Notes: generated by a model from the letters alone, not told the origin. Numbered from the stretch's first letter, positions 8,056 through 17,001 are shown. The stretch: DNA of 26,667 nucleotides from an uncultured Clostridia bacterium (GCA_934403665.1 CAKRUL010000001.1:1-26667), one strand, 5' to 3'. Numbers and translations are program-made.

Positions 8056-9765
8056 TTAAAATGCGAATTTTGCAATCATCACTGCGGCTTCCGCACGGGT
8101 TGCCGTGTGATGCGGCTGGAACGTGTTGTCCTCATAGCCGTTTACAATACCGGCTTTTGTCATCGCCCGGATCGCTTCTACAGCATAATCGCTGATGTCC
8201 GCTTGATCGGAAAAATCTTTTTCCGGATTGTTCTGTGCTAATGTCACATGAAGGTTTTCCGCTGCGCGGTATACCAATGCGGCGATATCCTGCCTGGTAA
8301 CATTTTGTCCAACGCCAAAGCTGGTATCGCTGACTCCTTTTACAACCCCTTTGGAAACCGCGGAGGCAATATAGGGATAGAACCAATCCGCTTCACTGAC
8401 GTCATCGAAGCTGCACTGTGCATTTTCATCCAGAATATCCAGAGATACCACCAGCATTTTCACAAATTCTTCTCTTGTGATACTGTCTTCCGGACGGAAG
8501 TGCTTGGAGGAATCTTCCGCAATCACCTGATTGTCATATAATTTTTGGATGCTCTCTTTGGCCCATGCCACACTGTCCAGATCGTGAAAAACATTTCCGA
8601 TATCGTTGGGTGTATTGGTCGGCGTCGGGGTAGCCGTCGGACGGATCACGATATCGTCCGGGCCGGGCCCCGGTCTGCTTCCGCCGCCGCCACCGTTACT
8701 GCCGCTTCCGCTGTCCAGGCTGTCCGCATATTTGTTGATCTCATTCTGCAGATCGCTTGCGTCCTTGTAATTATCTCTCTTGGACAGATAGGTAAACAGA
8801 GCGTCCTTGGATTTCACCTTAGCGGGGATCGTGATGGTGAAGTATTTGCCGTTATATTCCTCAAACAGATCCCGCATGGCTTTTTTAGAACCGGCCGCAT
8901 TAAACTCCGCAAAGAATACCGCAGACATCAACTCATTATAAAAATTGTCTGTATCGTCAAAGGTCTTTCCCTTCAGACTGTTATAAACGCCGTTTAAAAG
9001 TCCCTTTTCCTTAGTCTGATCATATGTTGTCAGGTCAAAGCTTACATACATTCTGTAATCGGAAATAGCCTTGTCCATCTCGGAAACAGAGGTGGAGAGC
9101 TCGACCAGCCCCTGCATCATCGCCCCTCCGAAGAGCGCCTGCAGTTTCGCAAGCTCCGTATTATAATTTTTCGGATCATAAGTGACGCTTTTGATTTGAC
9201 GGAGCACATCGTTTTTCTTAGCGGAGAAGGAAGACGCACTGAAATCCGTCAAGTCAATTCCAAGACGGGATGCGTTTTCAGTAACAGCAGTCTCCGCTTC
9301 GGAGTAATCGTCACCGGTGACCTGCGCATCGTTGACCGCCTTCAGAGCGTCCTTGATCTCCTGGGGCTGAACAAAGTCAAACTCTTTCATCACCGCTTGA
9401 GGCAGACTGACGGAGGAGAGCACCAGCTTATAGGTGCCCGTCTCCACGGCAGCGCTCAGCCGGATTGTGGCAGTGATGGATTTTGAGGAATCCAGCACGC
9501 CGGAATCCAGCGCTTTGATATGGGCGAGAAGATCCCCCTCCTTGCCGTCTAACATTTCCTGTGTGGTATCCTTGGTGACGATCATGTAGTTGACCGCATC
9601 CCCCTCCGAACCGTCCGGAAGGATTGCGCTGAACTCAACCATCTCCCCGACTGCCCGCACCGATACCTCGGGGAGCGCCTCGTCTGCGGCGAAAACCGGG
9701 CAGGCAAAGCATGCGGCCAGCATGGAGAGTATCAAAAGTATGGATACTGTCTTGTTTCGTTTCAT
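8056..9765 (-). CDS. Secreted protein with three C-terminal SLH domains
   Basis: 569 residues; start at 9765 with AAGGAG 8 nt upstream. A signal peptide ends near residue 26 (MKRNKTVSILLILSMLAACF...). Residues about 30-365 are a mostly helical, Asp/Lys-rich region that I do not recognise. A flexible linker follows (GSGSNGGGGGS, then a Thr-Pro run PTATPTPTNTPND). Residues 390-569 hold three SLH repeats with the typical GVVKGVSDTSFGVGQNVTRQ, GYEDNTFQPHHTATRAEAA and FRPEDSITREEFVKM patterns. SLH triplets bind pyruvylated secondary cell-wall polymers, so the N-terminal part is displayed on the cell surface. The gene lies 30 bp after the other SLH gene and 23 bp before GH20, inside the operon. SLH anchoring is certain; the role of the N-terminal part is not. 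Confidence 0.93.
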   Translation of the reverse strand: MKRNKTVSILLILSMLAACFACPVFAADEALPEVSVRAVGEMVEFSAILPDGSEGDAVNYMIVTKDTTQEMLDGKEGDLLAHIKALDSGVLDSSKSITATIRLSAAVETGTYKLVLSSVSLPQAVMKEFDFVQPQEIKDALKAVNDAQVTGDDYSEAETAVTENASRLGIDLTDFSASSFSAKKNDVLRQIKSVTYDPKNYNTELAKLQALFGGAMMQGLVELSTSVSEMDKAISDYRMYVSFDLTTYDQTKEKGLLNGVYNSLKGKTFDDTDNFYNELMSAVFFAEFNAAGSKKAMRDLFEEYNGKYFTITIPAKVKSKDALFTYLSKRDNYKDASDLQNEINKYADSLDSGSGSNGGGGGSRPGPGPDDIVIRPTATPTPTNTPNDIGNVFHDLDSVAWAKESIQKLYDNQVIAEDSSKHFRPEDSITREEFVKMLVVSLDILDENAQCSFDDVSEADWFYPYIASAVSKGVVKGVSDTSFGVGQNVTRQDIAALVYRAAENLHVTLAQNNPEKDFSDQADISDYAVEAIRAMTKAGIVNGYEDNTFQPHHTATRAEAAVMIAKFAF

Positions 9766-9795
9766 TACCTCAACTCCTTTTTTGTCTGTTCCGGT

Positions 9796-12516
9796 TTATT
9801 CCTCATAAAATTTATAGATAAAGACTTCCTGCATCGCGGCGTATCTGCTCTTCGCCACCAGATAGGTTGCTTTTTCCTGACCGGAGGTTTCGATATCTAT
9901 GATGTCGTTGATGGTCCCGGTTCTGGCACGGAACTGACCCGGCTGTTTCTCTTCCACATAGACAAATTTTGATTTTTCAAAATTCCAGAAAACTTCCTTC
10001 AAAGCGGAATGATCTCCAGCAGGATTATGAATCCTCACCAGGCTAGTAGTGGTTCCCAGGCTAACTGCCCATCCTCTGACGATTCGAAGCATATCCGCAT
10101 AGTTGCCGTTCTCCTGTCCCTGGATTTTTAATTCGCCGCTGGTTTCCTTTCGTTTTTGAACGTCAAAGATCTGTTCTAACAGCTGCAATGTATTATCCTC
10201 CGGATTGATGGCAACACGGCAGATATCACCCGGATGGATATCTTCATAGGTAAGTACTTTATTGTCAGCGGCCAGGAAGCTGTAATATCCGGAGCGTTCT
10301 GAGGTTATCACTTCATATTCGCTCTGATTCTTGGCATTGAAGAAATACATTTTGTTCACGATATCTCCGTCATCCGAAACAACCCGGGTCTTTTTGATAA
10401 GAACGCTCCAGGCCACGTCGTTGTCCATTTCCGCTTTGATATGGCCGAACAGCGCCACTGCCCCGATTTCCCCTTTGGAATTCACATTAAATGCCTTGAT
10501 ATCATAAGAACCGTTTGTCACGTCCGTATATGTTTTGATACTATAAGATTCCGTTTTAGAAAGATCGGTTGGGATACTAAAAATCACACTATTCTCGGTT
10601 AAAATAAATTTTCCCTCGAAGGATTTTGAATCGTTGCGGTAAGCCTGAGACGTCGCATCCATAACCATCGTAAGCTGATCATCCACATTTGCAGAGTTTG
10701 GCAGAGTGGTGTCTATGGCGGTTATGATGCCCGCTTCATTGATTTTTAAGCGAACCATCTGAGAAATATCCCCGCCGGCGGAAACGTTTTTCGCCTTCTG
10801 AAGAGCCTCAACGGCTTTCATGCCGGAAACACCTGGCTGTCCATCCAGCTCAATCTTGGCTTTCACTTCGTATACGTCCAGAATCCCTTCCTGGGTATAC
10901 AGCTTCAAGGTGATGGTTTCCAGCAAGTCCTCTGATTCCGCACCGATCACATAAGCATATTGATATGCGGAAGTGGTTCCTTTTTTGATGCCGGTTACCT
11001 TTCCGTCTCTGTCCAGCAGAATAGTTGTATTGTTGCCAAGCACTAAATTCCCTATTTTATCCTGGTATTGCTTATACTCTTCTGAAATCTGATAAGTCTG
11101 ACCGTTCATTGTCACAGCTTCATCCGTGAGTGATTCAATGGTTCCGGAAACCTCATCGTTGGAAGCATAGAGCTTGCTGACTTTTACGCCCGAGGTGTTT
11201 TTGGACTGGTAAACAGCGACCACATCCCATTCGTTGAGCACACTGATAGACATCTCGGTGTCAAACTTATAAAATTTATTATAATTCAGTGTATCTTCCT
11301 CGTCGAAGAGAACATTCCGCGATGCCGAATATTTATCCACCAAGGTCGTGTTTGCGGAAACATATTTATTTGCTACAACCGTTTTAAATTCATTGACCAA
11401 AATCAGATCGTATGCACTGTCGTTGTCCGTATCGATGAGTGTCACATCGCCGGTTTTAATGAGCATATCCGCGTCGGTATATTCCGGATAAGCCACTCCG
11501 TTATAGATTACATCCGCTCCTCTTAAAACCTTTGCCTTCAACTCTTTGTCTTTCTCCAGGGGATCCTTGTAGTAGGTCAATTCCCCACCGCCAAACGCTT
11601 CGATCTGATCCGCTTTCAGAACCAGTTCGTTTGTGCCTTTCGGATCTTTCATGAGAAAGAGGAGTTCATTGAGATCATCTTTGCTTTCCTTCGCATAGGC
11701 AATTACATTGTACCCAAACAGATCGATTGCGTTGGTCTCGCCTGTTTTGAGGATAACTTCCGTACCGTTTTTCTGCCTGAGACGGATCTGATCCTCCGGC
11801 AGAGAACCGCTTCCGGTCAGGGAAGTAAAATAGTTCTCAACCACTCTGCCTTTGTAAGTGAGGATTCCCATGTATTCTTCCAGCACAGTACCTTTTTTCT
11901 CAAAGGAGATATCATTGCCGCCAAAGGAGTTCTGCACATAAATCTGTACATCCGTCGCCGCATACAGCACATTGGCTACCACGCCTCTTGAGGCAGCCTC
12001 GGTGAAGGAAGCGCCTTTTGTCTTAGAGAGCAGCCCCATGTCGTTTGCTATCACAATATAGCCTCCGGGATATCCACCCCTGCTTTGCGCGAGAGGACCG
12101 TATCCCAAAACTTCCACAATCACTTTCAAAGCCTGTTCCAGGGTTATATTGTCATCCGGCCCGAAATTTTTTTCATCATAACCGGACACAGCACCGTTGA
12201 CTGCCAATGCATTGATGATGCCGCATGCCCAGTGCTCCGTGCTTACATCCTCAAACGCGGAAACACTTTTGTCCAACGATCCCTCATCGAAGCCCAGAAT
12301 GCGGATGATCATTGCTGAAAATTCCGCTCTGGTTATGTTAGCGTCCGGCTTGAAGGTGCCGTCACTGTATCCCTTCATAATTCCCAGTCCAGAGAGAGCC
12401 TCCACCGCCTGCTCACAATTTGTCCCTTCAATATCTGAAAAGCTTGCCGCGAAGCAGACAGTATTTACCAGAATCATCAATACCAGAAGTATTGCTGTCT
12501 TTTTCCATCTCAACAT
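9796..12516 (-). CDS. Large surface protein with N-terminal SLH domains
   Basis: 906 residues; start at 12516 with GGGAGG about 8 nt upstream. A signal peptide (residues 1-24, ending CFAAS) is followed by SLH repeats at about 26-75 (GIMKGYSDGTFKPDANITRA), 88-138 (AVSGYDEKNFGPDDNITLEQ) and a degenerate third at about 146-190. The remaining 700 residues are beta-rich with no named domain I recognise. They contain an acidic D-T-D-N-D-S-A-Y-D loop near 362-370 that resembles a calcium-binding loop. The same motif and overall pattern recur in the partial protein at 24667-26667, so this is a paralogous family of S-layer-like proteins. The gene is second in the operon, 14 bp after the multi-module gene. 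It is likely a structural or scaffold surface protein; no enzyme motif is visible. Confidence 0.92.
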   Translation of the reverse strand: MLRWKKTAILLVLMILVNTVCFAASFSDIEGTNCEQAVEALSGLGIMKGYSDGTFKPDANITRAEFSAMIIRILGFDEGSLDKSVSAFEDVSTEHWACGIINALAVNGAVSGYDEKNFGPDDNITLEQALKVIVEVLGYGPLAQSRGGYPGGYIVIANDMGLLSKTKGASFTEAASRGVVANVLYAATDVQIYVQNSFGGNDISFEKKGTVLEEYMGILTYKGRVVENYFTSLTGSGSLPEDQIRLRQKNGTEVILKTGETNAIDLFGYNVIAYAKESKDDLNELLFLMKDPKGTNELVLKADQIEAFGGGELTYYKDPLEKDKELKAKVLRGADVIYNGVAYPEYTDADMLIKTGDVTLIDTDNDSAYDLILVNEFKTVVANKYVSANTTLVDKYSASRNVLFDEEDTLNYNKFYKFDTEMSISVLNEWDVVAVYQSKNTSGVKVSKLYASNDEVSGTIESLTDEAVTMNGQTYQISEEYKQYQDKIGNLVLGNNTTILLDRDGKVTGIKKGTTSAYQYAYVIGAESEDLLETITLKLYTQEGILDVYEVKAKIELDGQPGVSGMKAVEALQKAKNVSAGGDISQMVRLKINEAGIITAIDTTLPNSANVDDQLTMVMDATSQAYRNDSKSFEGKFILTENSVIFSIPTDLSKTESYSIKTYTDVTNGSYDIKAFNVNSKGEIGAVALFGHIKAEMDNDVAWSVLIKKTRVVSDDGDIVNKMYFFNAKNQSEYEVITSERSGYYSFLAADNKVLTYEDIHPGDICRVAINPEDNTLQLLEQIFDVQKRKETSGELKIQGQENGNYADMLRIVRGWAVSLGTTTSLVRIHNPAGDHSALKEVFWNFEKSKFVYVEEKQPGQFRARTGTINDIIDIETSGQEKATYLVAKSRYAAMQEVFIYKFYEE

Positions 12517-12530
12517 TTTTCAGCCCTCCC

Positions 12531-14861
12531 TCAATATGTAATACTTGTAGGATTCACCATATTGTTCATCCCTATAAAGCTGTCCCATACAAAAATCTTG
12601 ATGCTGCCGCCCTCCGACGGGATCTCCATCTGGACGTTGGCGTTGACCTTCTCGTTCATCACGGCGTCCGGATCGCGTCCTGCAAGGACGGCCGGCTTTG
12701 ACTGGATGCTTTCCAGTGCGCCGTTCGCGTCATATTTTACCAGGATAAGACGGATTGTCACATCCTCGGTGGTATTGTTGTAGCAGTTTACATTTGCCTG
12801 AACAACATCCCCGGCAGAAAGCACAGACATGTCGGTCACCCGTTCTCCATCACATTCCAGATAGGGTTGAAGAACGGTTAAACCGGCAGGCACGGAGGAG
12901 CTCAGCTCTACCTTATCAAAACAGCTGGTGCTGTTGTCCCCTGCTTCCACCGTGTTGAAGCAGATTCTCGCATAGGCAGCACCCTCTGGAGCCAGATATT
13001 CTTTGCTCTTATCCGCCGTTTCGCCGGTTTTCACCGATTCAACGGAACCCTGTTCGGTAAGCACAGCCGCATCCGCGTTGACAAATTCACCGCGCTGGGT
13101 ATCGTAAACCTGACCAGTCGCGTTAAAGAACTTCAGGTCATAGGCCAAGGAGCTCTGAACGTTATACCGGAAGCTGAGGTTATAGGTCAGACCAGAAATC
13201 ACATCGATAGGCTCCGACCACATCCCGATCATTCTGCCGGGATCCTTGTCCACCAGCTTCAGAGAAAGATGACCGCTTAATTTATTGTCGTCGGACGCCA
13301 TGTAGGCTATGGTTCCGTCGGTCTCTACCCCGTTGTAAACCGACCAGCCGGGAACCTCCATAGGCTCCTCGAAATCAGCATTCCGTATGGAAAGAGGCGC
13401 GAAGCCGGAAGCGTCGTCCCCATATTCGATCACAAGGTTGTCAAAGTAAGCGGAGGTTCCGCTCTGATTGACTACCTGGTAAAAAGACATCCGCACGTAG
13501 TCGTAATCCCCGGCGTTGCTGGCGTATTTCACAGGATAGTTATAAGTCTTCCAGTTGTTTGTCAGTTCCTGATAGGCAAACCGATAGTTGTCGGTCCCGG
13601 ACAAGGCGTACTTGTCGCTGACACCCAGATATTGTCCACCGGTGAGTTCTCCTGTTTCTGAGTTGTATACAGCCGGAGCGATGCCGGTGGTTCCGCCGGT
13701 TCCCTTATTTGTCAGAACCTTATCATCGGAAGTCCCCGGGATTCCGTCCGCACCGTTCTGATAGAACTGCAGCACATATCTTCCCCGTGTTTTGCCATTC
13801 TCTGACCTGCCATCAAAGGTGACCTGAAAGGATTTCCCTGTTTTATCGCCCTCGGGGAGTAGGATGGGATCGGAATAAATATAAACACCTTTATTGGTTA
13901 CATCTTTATGGATTCCCAAGGCCGCCGAACCATCCGCCGCTTTGTCATTGGAAAGGGTATAATACTCGTTCGCGTCAAAGCTGGTGTTGAAATAGGGGCT
14001 CCAGCCAGGGATCACATGGGTATCTTCAAATTCGCTGTTGGTGATCTTGGCAGCCTGCTTTGGGGAATAAAAAAGCTTTACATTGTCCACCGCGAAATCA
14101 TATTTGTTGTTGGCGTTGGCATTGAATAGAATTCTCGCCTTGGTAGCTCCCACCGGCGCGGTTTTCTCCTGCTGAATGGTACCCCATTCCCCGGATTTGA
14201 TCACTTCATCGCCGCCTGAGACTTGATAGATCACCCGGCAGCCATCGTTCCATTGGGAATTCAAAGGGCGCTCGCCTGTGGGTACTGTTGTCCATGCACC
14301 ATTCTTCTCATGATAGAACTGATTGGAATCATTATAGAAGATAACGCCGGCCCACATGCGGACAACACCTTTCACAAACAAATCCTGACCATTGCTTTTA
14401 TCATAGTCCGGTGCAATATAATCAAAAATCAGATTGTAATCAATTGCGGTTGTTTCGCCCAAAGCTGGTAACTCGATATAGTCCGACGCCATAATAATCT
14501 GGCCGTACCTATGATTGCCCAGGGAGGTGTTGCCGTCACAGTTGTCATAGATGTGAGCAACGTTTGTGTCATTCCCGGTACCGTTTTTGGAGTTGCCGTT
14601 TATGATTTGGTGAAACAGCTTTTCACTGGGTTCGGGCGTCATATCCGATTTCGGCATGGAGCGGTACTCCACCTCCCAGCCCGGAATGGCATGCTCATAC
14701 TTATATTGTGAAATGTCCACTGCTGGACTCTGCTCAAAATCCCCGTTCAATATGGGGATTTCTACTGTACCGTCGTCAGCGGAAAGGCCGACGACAGGAG
14801 CAAATGCCGCCGCACTTAAAATGACAGTGCAGACCAGCAAGATGCTTAGTGTTCTCTTCAT
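12531..14861 (-). CDS. Secreted multi-module protein, paralogue of the 945-4079 product
   Basis: 776 residues; start at 14861 with AAGGAG 8 nt upstream; signal peptide to about residue 28. Residues 36-268 closely match the first module of the 945-4079 protein (shared stretches include NGDFEQS, EKLFHQ, NVAHIYDNCD, RYGQII, RMWAG, KTAPVGATKA and YDFAVDNVK). Two further NxEFE/NADFE jelly-roll modules follow at about 272-480 and 487-670. Residues 672-776 form a tail with CYNNTTEDVTIRLILVKYDANG and IKIFVWDSFIGM, a pattern I know from the C-termini of large clostridial polysaccharide-active surface proteins. No catalytic residues, SLH or sortase motif are visible. It is the first gene of the five-gene run, so it probably binds glycan next to the SLH proteins encoded with it. 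Confidence 0.92.
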   Translation of the reverse strand: MKRTLSILLVCTVILSAAAFAPVVGLSADDGTVEIPILNGDFEQSPAVDISQYKYEHAIPGWEVEYRSMPKSDMTPEPSEKLFHQIINGNSKNGTGNDTNVAHIYDNCDGNTSLGNHRYGQIIMASDYIELPALGETTAIDYNLIFDYIAPDYDKSNGQDLFVKGVVRMWAGVIFYNDSNQFYHEKNGAWTTVPTGERPLNSQWNDGCRVIYQVSGGDEVIKSGEWGTIQQEKTAPVGATKARILFNANANNKYDFAVDNVKLFYSPKQAAKITNSEFEDTHVIPGWSPYFNTSFDANEYYTLSNDKAADGSAALGIHKDVTNKGVYIYSDPILLPEGDKTGKSFQVTFDGRSENGKTRGRYVLQFYQNGADGIPGTSDDKVLTNKGTGGTTGIAPAVYNSETGELTGGQYLGVSDKYALSGTDNYRFAYQELTNNWKTYNYPVKYASNAGDYDYVRMSFYQVVNQSGTSAYFDNLVIEYGDDASGFAPLSIRNADFEEPMEVPGWSVYNGVETDGTIAYMASDDNKLSGHLSLKLVDKDPGRMIGMWSEPIDVISGLTYNLSFRYNVQSSLAYDLKFFNATGQVYDTQRGEFVNADAAVLTEQGSVESVKTGETADKSKEYLAPEGAAYARICFNTVEAGDNSTSCFDKVELSSSVPAGLTVLQPYLECDGERVTDMSVLSAGDVVQANVNCYNNTTEDVTIRLILVKYDANGALESIQSKPAVLAGRDPDAVMNEKVNANVQMEIPSEGGSIKIFVWDSFIGMNNMVNPTSITY

Positions 14862-14878
14862 AATACTCTCTCCTTACC

Positions 14879-15156
14879 TTAAGCATTAAGGAGTTGAACA
14901 CAATATGGTTTACACAGGCCAATTTTCCGCAATCCTGCGTCAAAATGCTCGCGCATACGTCAGTATTCCCTGCGCATTTTCCTTATCTTACGAAAAATTA
15001 GCTCTGTGGAAACTCTGCGACCCTGCACATAGGGAAATTTTCGTTTTTTTGGTGCGTAAGGATGCAGCAAGGCTGACGCCTTGCAAGACCGACAATCCGA
15101 AAAGACGGAAATTTAACAAGTGCAGGGCATATGGGGTTCGACTCTCTAATGCTTAA
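14879..15156. mobile_element. MITE-like element with 29-bp imperfect terminal inverted repeats
   Basis: The two ends, 14879-14907 and 15128-15156, are inverted copies matching at 24 of 29 positions, beginning TTAAGCATTA on each strand; scattered matches go on further. The ends carry TTAA, a possible target duplication. Internally there is a perfect GCAAGGC/GCCTTGC hairpin (15067-15084). This is nested in a longer stem formed by 15021-15043 and 15106-15127, whose CCCTGCAC pairs with GTGCAGGG. A separate AAAATGC/GCATTTT pairing lies at 14942-14980. There is no transposase, and an 83-codon plus-strand frame inside looks fortuitous. The right end includes the stop codon of the AraC gene at 15153, while the left end lies 18 bp before the next start codon. 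Alternatively it is a structured leader of the operon. Confidence 0.55.
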
Positions 15157-16061
15157 ATATATTTCATTTTTGCTTTGAACTCTGTGGGGGAGCAGCCTCT
15201 CACCCTTTTATAAAGACGGTAAAAGCAGCTCTGATCGGAAATGCCAACCTTGTAGGATACTTCTGATACGCTGTAACGGTTTGTGAGCATTAATTTTTCC
15301 GCCTCCGTCACCCGCACATAGTCGATATACTCTTTATAATTTTTGCCGGTGACCTGTTTGAATATTTTGGAGAAATAGTGATAACTCACATTGCATTCCT
15401 CGGCCAGCCTTTGCAGGGTAATATCCCTGCTGTAATTTTCCTCAATATATTTTAAGGATTTTTCCACCTGCCTGACGTGCTCTTGCTTATAATTCTCCGG
15501 CATAACAGCCACGCATTTTTCACGAATCAGGAGAGCGATCATTTGATAGATATATCCTTTGATAAACAGATCGTAAGCGCTCTTCCCAGCCGTGTATTCA
15601 TGATACATTCCAGCCAATACGGAACTCAAGTCAACTTTTTTCTTTTCATTCCGAATAATTTTGTAGTTGTATTTTGAACCAAACGTACCCAGAAAGGATT
15701 TGATATATTTGGTTTCCAGAACATTGGCATTGGCCATGCTGATCAGGCTGGAGTCGAAATACAATACAAATGCCACGCTGTCCAGCTCCTCTTTCTTATC
15801 CGTCGAATGCACGGTATGACCACCCAGAAAAGCGATATCCCCTTCCTGTAGGGTATATTTCTCACCGTTAATGGAAACCAGAATGCTCTCCTTCACAACA
15901 TAAATCAATTCCATGTATTCATGCCAGTGCGGAAGAGAAAACAGCTTTTTGTCTCCAACTCCCTGCAAAGCAATACGGAAAGGGAACAGAGGGTTTTCAT
16001 TGAACAGGGCATTTTCTTTTTCAACCAACACGCTTCCCTCTTTCATTGTCTTTTTACGCAT
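15153..16061 (-). CDS. AraC-family transcriptional regulator (second of tandem pair)
   Basis: 302 residues from ATG at 16061. The N-terminal half is a cupin-type sugar-sensing domain (LPHWHEYMELIYVV and LQEGDIAFLGGHTVH). The last 100 residues carry the two AraC helix-turn-helix motifs (LAEECNVSYHYFSKIFKQVT and VSEVSYKVGISDQSCFYRLY), ending with the usual CSPTEFKAK. The ATG overlaps the end of the upstream AraC gene by 8 bp and has a poor ribosome site. A TTG at 16028 with AGAGGGA 7 nt upstream would give an N-terminus that aligns better with the paralogue, so the start is uncertain. Such regulators usually activate nearby sugar-use genes in response to a ligand. It lies directly upstream of the five-gene operon, its likely target. 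Confidence 0.93.
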   Translation of the reverse strand: MRKKTMKEGSVLVEKENALFNENPLFPFRIALQGVGDKKLFSLPHWHEYMELIYVVKESILVSINGEKYTLQEGDIAFLGGHTVHSTDKKEELDSVAFVLYFDSSLISMANANVLETKYIKSFLGTFGSKYNYKIIRNEKKKVDLSSVLAGMYHEYTAGKSAYDLFIKGYIYQMIALLIREKCVAVMPENYKQEHVRQVEKSLKYIEENYSRDITLQRLAEECNVSYHYFSKIFKQVTGKNYKEYIDYVRVTEAEKLMLTNRYSVSEVSYKVGISDQSCFYRLYKRVRGCSPTEFKAKMKYI

Positions 16062-16932
16062 TTTTCATCTTTGCTTTGAATTCAGTCGGTGAGCAGCCTC
16101 TCACCCGCTTATACAGCCTGTAAAAGCAGCTTTGGTCCGGAATGCCCACTTTATACGAAATTTCAGAAATACTGTAATTATCCTCCAGCATTAGCTTTTC
16201 CGCTTCGTTGACACGCACAAAATCAATAGACTCCTTGTAATTTTTCCCCGTCACTTGTTTAAATATCTTGGAGAAATAGTGGTAACTGATATTGCACTCC
16301 TCCGCCAGCTTATGCAGCGAGATGTCCCCGCTGTAATGCTCCTCTATGTATTTAAGCGACTTCTCCACCTGCTGGATATGTTCTTCCTTGAATTCCTCCG
16401 GAATCATTTTGATGCAATTTTCCCGGATCAAACAGGCGATCATCTGATATAGATAGCCTTTGATCACCAATTCATAGGCTTCCTGTTTGCCGAAAAACTC
16501 TCGGTAGATACCGCTTAGAATATCGTACAATTCGGTATTGCTGTTTTCATTGCGGATAATGTGGTAATTATATTTGGATCCAAATGCGCTCAGAAAAGAT
16601 TTGATGTATTTGCTTTCCAGCACATTGGAATTGATGCTGGATACCAGAGTGGAATCAAAGAACAGTACGAAAGAAATTCCAAGCTGTCCTTCCGGTTTAT
16701 AGGACGAATGAACCGTATGCTCTCCCAAAAAGGCGATGTCTCCCTCATTGAGAAGAATCTCCTCCCCGTTTACCCAAATCTGGATGCTGCCTTTCGTGAC
16801 ATAGATCAATTCCATGTATTCATGCCAGTGGGGAAGTGAAAAAATTTTCTGATTTTCAAGCCCTTGCCAGGTGATGCGAAAGGGAAACAGCGGATTTTTA
16901 TTCAGCAGAGCGCTTTCTTTTTGACCTTCCAT
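16054..16932 (-). CDS. AraC-family transcriptional regulator (first of tandem pair)
   Basis: 292 residues from ATG at 16932, chosen over an in-frame GTG at 16944 because that GTG lies within the AGAGGTGAG ribosome site, which sits 8 nt before the ATG. The domain order is the same as its neighbour: cupin domain (LPHWHEYMELIYVTKGS, LNEGDIAFLGEHTVH) and a C-terminal double helix-turn-helix (LAEECNISYHYFSKIFKQVT, ISEISYKVGIPDQSCFYRLY). It matches the downstream regulator along its whole length, with near-identity in the DNA-binding half and more drift in the cupin half, as expected for a tandem duplicate that kept its binding site but changed its ligand. A hairpin at 16962-16993 separates it from the propeller/stalk gene upstream. 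Confidence 0.94.
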   Translation of the reverse strand: MEGQKESALLNKNPLFPFRITWQGLENQKIFSLPHWHEYMELIYVTKGSIQIWVNGEEILLNEGDIAFLGEHTVHSSYKPEGQLGISFVLFFDSTLVSSINSNVLESKYIKSFLSAFGSKYNYHIIRNENSNTELYDILSGIYREFFGKQEAYELVIKGYLYQMIACLIRENCIKMIPEEFKEEHIQQVEKSLKYIEEHYSGDISLHKLAEECNISYHYFSKIFKQVTGKNYKESIDFVRVNEAEKLMLEDNYSISEISYKVGIPDQSCFYRLYKRVRGCSPTEFKAKMKNA

Positions 16933-16961
16933 ATACTTACTCACCTCTGTCTGTTAAGTAT

Positions 16962-16993
16962 GCAAAGGACATACCAGAAAGTATGTCCTTTGC
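16962..16993 (-). terminator. 13-bp perfect hairpin between propeller/stalk gene and AraC pair
   Basis: GCAAAGGACATAC (16962-16974) is perfectly inverted at 16981-16993 with a 6-nt loop, starting 9 nt after the stop at 17002. No T tract follows on either strand. It may be a weak or factor-dependent terminator, or an mRNA-stabilising hairpin that lets the AraC genes be read through at low level. Confidence 0.5.
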
Positions 16994-17001
16994 CATAATG
17001 C

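Noticed and set aside
14905..15156. Plus-strand 83-codon frame inside the MITE-like element
   Set aside because: It runs through the hairpins and inverted repeat, has no ribosome site and no family features. It is more likely a by-product of the repeat, though similar short frames may be annotated in other copies.
15131..15156. tRNA-like GGTTCGACTC (T-arm pattern) at the right end of the element
   Set aside because: No acceptor, D or anticodon arm could be built around it and the would-be T stem has weak pairing. The same sequence recurs imperfectly at the other end as part of the inverted repeat.
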